Origin: Chloromonas sp. AAM2
Lineage: Eukaryota > Chlorophyta > Chlorophyceae > Chlamydomonadales > Chlamydomonadaceae
DNA length: 64,000 bases
Direction of reading: 5' to 3'
Assembly: GCA_004335635.1 (NCBI GenBank)
Contig: QAXH01005133.1
Span: 1-64,000 of the forward strand
Position 1 is the stretch's first letter. Every line of letters begins with the position of its first letter. Position numbers and translations under genes: made by a program. Positions 59,765-64,000 of this stretch are shown here, in pieces. The notes under the pieces are model-generated. The model had not been told where the DNA came from. It was given only the letters and a program-made list of their open reading frames with translations, and searched no databases.

Positions 59765-62700
59765 AACAAACTATCCAACCTGATGTCCCATGCTGGGCTG
59801 GCGCACCCGGGAAAGGTCCGGTCTCTCTTGTCCCCCACACGGCTAAGGCGACTTGAGGGGGACATCACTCTCACGCCAGAACAGGTGACACGCCGCACAC
59901 ACTAACATGCACCATGAGCAACATGGCAGCCAGCATGGACAACGACAGACTCTCAGCCTGGAAGCCGGTCTTGCCAGCACTCGGATCAACGCTTCAGAAT
60001 CAGTGATAACCACGTTTTCTAGAGCTACTGCCCTGCTCAGCTTCCCTCATGAACACCAGCAGGACATTGCTTGTGAGGAAGCTTGTGTCTTCTTGCTCGT
60101 GCATGAGCACCGAAGGAGGCTCACGCACATGGAGTCGTGCCTTCCCATTCACATGCCTGCACCCCTCCTTACGCAGCGAACGGCTCTCCGCGAGGTGTTC
60201 ATCTACTACTGCAGCTGGGCCGAGAAGCACAACTACATGTTCATGTCCAGCAGTCAGTTTCTGCGGTTTTGCCGTGATACTTTCATCATGGCTGGTGACC
60301 TGGATGCGGTGGCGTTAGCTCTGCTCTTTGGCAAAGTGAGTTGATATGGCCGAGCGGGAGGCACACGCTGATCAGACTATCTGGCTTGTGCCGCATGGAG
60401 AGTGCCACAGTTTGTTCCATTGACCACACTATGTTCACATGACCATACGGGCATCACCATGCGAAAAGCAGACGAACAGGGAAAGTTTACTAGTGCGGTT
60501 CACAAATACCCCCATGCTCACAAATCCTCTGCCTTTGATCATGCTTGCATGCTGCTTCAGCTTCTGTTGCTGGTTCTGCTTGTGGCTGCTTGGACCTGCT
60601 GTGGCAAAAACAACATAGCCTTACCTGAGCTCAAAATTGCCAGGCTTTGTAAGATCAAAAGTGAAAAGAAATACCGAAAAAAAACGCCGAGTCAGTAAAA
60701 GTCCGGGAATTGCACAGGGGCTGTGACAGCAGGCAAGGTGTGTTGCTTGAACTGCCGCTGAATCAATGATGTTCTAGTCCGCTACCTGTAATCCTGCAGG
60801 AGTGATCATACTAACAGTTGAGGATGTGTTTCTGGCCCGTGAACTAGTTGAAGAGCCTGTGATGTGTGCAGGTTCAGCTGGAGTCACCTGAGCAGGCCCC
60901 AGGGGGTCGCATCACCATGGTGGACTGGCTCCAGACGCTGATGCTCATAGCGCTGCAGCAGATGGGGAGCCTCTCGCCACAGGAGGCCTGGGATAGACTG
61001 ATCCATGATAATGTGCTCATGTTTGGGGCTAAGGTCGACTGTACCACAGACAGGCTGGCTACGGTGGGTGCACACGTGATCACAGTCAGTACAACACGTG
61101 TATGAACTCATCCAGGATAGGCAGTGTGAAGGTGGGTAGGTGCAGCCACAGTAGGCATGACAGGCCACGATAGTAAACAGGACGTGGTGTAGGCATCACT
61201 ACACTGGGCGTGTGGTGTACTGGAGCCAGGTGGTGATTTGGATCAGTGTTCAGCCAGCGTTACTTGAGCATTCCTCTCTTCTATGCGCACTTTGCTGGCG
61301 AACGGGGAACAGGGAAGCCGAGACCATGGCTGTCACCCACGATTTTGAGACAACAGTCTGACTGATCAGCAGCGGGCACAGCCGAGCAAATGTCAGTTCA
61401 GTGGAATGTAACTGCTGCTCCGCTCACACCGACCCGCAGGTGATGCTTCAGCCTGATGTGGTGGAGGCTGTTGGCCAGGCCAAGCACAAGCTGCAGCCGG
61501 TGTTCAGGTTCTACGTCAACGAGCAGAGCATCTCCACTCCTGAAACATCACGGCAGCGCCGCCCCCTGCCCACCATCGCAACGACCATCTCCGTGCTAAG
61601 TAGACCGTTATCGCCCGCGCAGACGGAGCCCTTTGCTCAGCAGCAGCTGCTTCAGCTAAACACGTCGGGCCGCCCGTCGGCCACGCTCGTCCAAGATTGC
61701 GAGCCGCCAGCCTTGTGCCACTCCGGTGGCGCGCAGCACGTGTTGGACAGCGCGGCTAAGCGGCTGCAGGGCATACAGGCCGGCAGCGGATTGCTGCCGC
61801 CCGGCACAGCCGCAAGCCATCGTTCGCAGTCGGTCCAGCAAGCAAAAGTGCACATGCCTTTGCCCACCTTCTTGCGTTTTTTACAAGACTTCGATGTGCT
61901 ACCAAAGCTAATCAACAAGTCGCAGGTGAGCGTACGGTGGTATCTCATCATGCATTCCAACGTGCTCGAAGCCGGTCCCGAAAGCGCGGCCACAAGTGCT
62001 TCCTGATTTTGTCATCTACGTACAAGAATGTGCATCGTCTACGTTGAAGGCTCACCTGCAACAAGCCTATTGCGTTTCCTATCCCTCATGCAGGCCACGA
62101 AGTGCTTTCGAGAGGCGCGGTTTGGTCCTGGGCACGAGCAAGAAGAAGGTTCCGACATAGGACGGATAGACTTTGTCGAATTCATGGATGCCATCGCTCG
62201 ATGCGCGCTTGTCGCGTACAATTTCCAGGTGGGGTCTCAACATGTGGGCGTAGGTTCAGGCTTAACCGGCGACCATAGCAGCGAATCATGCACGGGTAGG
62301 GACGGGGGCGGATGATCAAGCGCTGACAACGGCTAGTCTTAGATGTTTCACTGAAGAGTGAGTACTTCCTGTACAGAGCACACAATCTCAGTGTGAGCTT
62401 CCGTGTGTGTGTATGTGTGCGGAGTTCGCAGAGCCACTTGTGTTTGCGGACACGCTCCGGCAGGGTTTGGGTGTCGTAACCGTATAGGCTATGATGGGAA
62501 TGGTCGCGAGCGGAAAAGCATCTTGTGTCAAATTCCTGAAGAGCAGGGAGTTCCTGTGCGACTATACAATCGCAGCGTCGAGCTGTTGCTTCCGTCTGTG
62601 CGAAGATACTCCACGCGCTCCTGAAAGCAATGAAACCTGCCTTGTCTGACATTTTGCGGCTCCTTCAGTCGCTCTGCACGCTGGCTTTCCTGCACAGATC

Positions 62701-63631
62701 AAGGCTGAGCCTGAGCGCCTTCTAGCCTTCGAGGACAGCTACCACCCGGGTGCCAAGCATTTGTGGAGTAGCAAGGCACGGGAGGCCCTGCAAGAGACTC
62801 TATACTACCCGGACGAAGTTATCGTGCCTGCGGCCGATCGAGATGAATGCATAGGCGCTGAAGACTCACCACACTACGACGAGGGAGTGGAGAGTCGGTG
62901 GGGTGGCCGATGTGGGGCGCGCAGTGCACGCAGTGCTCGCAGTGTAGCCATCTACCGTACGGCACGAAGCCTTGCCAACTACCGCGTGAAGCAGACTTTG
63001 GTGACGCCGTCTGGAGTGGGTGGGGCGGAAGTCATGGCCTTGCACGACGAGGCCAGCCATCTAGACAACAACAGGCCGTTGCACCTCAAGACCTTCCATC
63101 CAGATTGGGTTGGAAAGCCAGGCGTGCCGTTCTCGGAGACAAACGTTTTGAAGCGCAGATTCACGGACCGGGCGCTTGAGTCTGGCGTGTACACGGGTAC
63201 GGAAGTGGGCTTGCCTCCGCTTTTCAAGCAGCGCGCTGAAGACATGATCGACGCACGCACCATGCGAGAGCAGGCGATGGAGGTGAGTTTGAAGCTGATG
63301 AGCTCATCAGGTCATCGCTGATTGCACGTTTCGTAGGACTGGGCACAACTTTGTTCGTCAATGTGGCCTATCGCAAACTGCGCGATCGTAGGACTAGGGC
63401 AAACCTTTGTTCGTTACTAGAAACCTGCGGGTGCTGTCACTGACTGTTGTGCTGCAGGCGCTGCGGCTCATGTACGTCAGCCAGCGGCGAGTCGAGCAAC
63501 GCGAACGCATGGCAGACGTCACTACACGAAGACGGGAACTTCAGCTGCTTTCCAGGCAACAAGTCGTGGAGCAGACAAAGCAGCACACGGACTTTGCGCA
63601 AGCCCTCGCAGAGTTGCAGCTACTTGCATGA
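59765..63631 (+). CDS. Protein with two EF-hand-like modules, family not recognised
   Basis: Exons: 59765-59884, 60177-60335, 60872-61063, 61440-61925, 62094-62228, 62698-63282 and 63458-63631 (TGA); all in phase. The true start is uncertain: an in-frame ATG at 59783 (MSHAGLAHPGKV) would give 610 residues. The sequence contains two similar modules. Module 1: TPEQRTALREVFIYYCSW, MSSSQFLRFCRD, ALLFGK, then GRITMVDWLQTLMLIALQQM. Module 2: KHKLQPVFRFYVNEQS, MPLPTFLRFLQDFDVLP, ATKCFREARF, then GRIDFVEFMDAIARCALVAY. They resemble paired EF-hand folds without standard calcium ligands. A 90-residue disordered insert interrupts module 2. The C-terminal 250 residues hold an Arg/Ser patch (ARSARSARSVAIYRTARS) and a final Arg/Gln-rich helix. 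A ciliary or cytoskeletal role is plausible but not shown. Confidence 0.75.
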
Positions 63632-64000
63632 GAGGCTGCACTGATCAAGTGCATGTCACAGACGCCATTCTTAAGTTAGGCATACTCAAACTGGCATGGT
63701 AGTAGCTGAACTTGCTTTGCATGGGATTCATCGGGGCTCACAGGCCGCTCAATCCAGGCCATTTCCAACCAGCGGCGTCAGAAGCTGACCCTTGATGCCG
63801 TGCGTCACGCTGAGCTGCACGGAGATCACAAGTGCCAGTAAAGTTAACAGGATGCCTGTATGTGCCTTATCTCGCGGTGTCTCATGCAGGCTGAGGTTTA
63901 GGTCTGACGTTGCTGCTTCACCGGTGTCATAGAATCAGGATATAATGGTGTTGGTGAATGCAGAGTGACTTCAGCTTTTCCAGACAAAGTGGTGAGGGTA
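63632..64000. other. 3' region after the last gene
   Basis: Presumed 3' UTR and downstream sequence of the preceding gene up to the window end. Nothing else was recognised. Confidence 0.4.

Noticed and set aside
60345..60370. TGGCCGAGCGGGAGGC resembling the D-arm of a serine or leucine tRNA
   Set aside because: No T-arm (GGTTCGA) at the right distance; the sequence is intron DNA after exon 60177-60335.

Overview
The window looks like nuclear DNA of a green alga, probably a chlorophycean of the Chlamydomonadales type. The evidence is short exons (about 40-600 bp, a few longer) split by many introns, GT-AG splice sites preceded by TGCAG-like acceptors, several GC-AG introns, CAG/CAA-rich coding runs, TG/CA microsatellites, frequent GCATGC words, and a plant-type long-chain acyl-CoA synthetase. 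There are two assembly gaps (34075-34172 and 50764-51152). The species is not identified. All gene models were built by hand from reading-frame phase, splice consensus and recalled family sequences; none was checked by a search.

Layout from left to right: a Gemin5-like WD40/TPR protein on the minus strand, cut by the left edge (1-8585); translation initiation factor eIF3e (+, 9025-11608); a platelet-activating-factor acetylhydrolase-like lipase (-, 14032-18868, first exon uncertain); a four-EF-hand protein whose N-terminal half carries an apparent 1-base frameshift (+, 19777-24105); a WD40 protein of the ZFWD type with an RGG box at its N-terminus (-, 25776-29324); the autophagy protease ATG4 (+, 29636-32855); a repeat-rich intergenic stretch with a gap; a glutamine-rich protein of about 1035 residues with no recognised family (+, 36061-40431); the ribosome-biogenesis factor NSA2 with an unusual last exon (-, 44534-46456); a transposon/virus-like region with a Polinton-type DNA polymerase B fragment (about 46500-49500); a coiled-coil protein (-, 49516-52692) with a 60-bp minisatellite in an intron; a LACS6/7-type long-chain acyl-CoA synthetase (+, 53005-58648); and a protein with two related EF-hand-like modules (+, 59765-63631).

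Genes are independent eukaryotic units, not operons. Four head-to-head pairs probably share short divergent promoters: Gemin5/eIF3e, PAF-AH/EF-hand, WD40/ATG4 and coiled-coil/LACS. Functions are mostly housekeeping: RNP assembly, translation, ribosome biogenesis, autophagy and lipid metabolism. The accessory part is the mosaic of dispersed repeats at 33.9-35 kb, 42.2-43.2 kb and 47-48.7 kb, with related pieces inside introns near 18.2 kb and 23.65 kb. No tRNA, rRNA or CRISPR was found.
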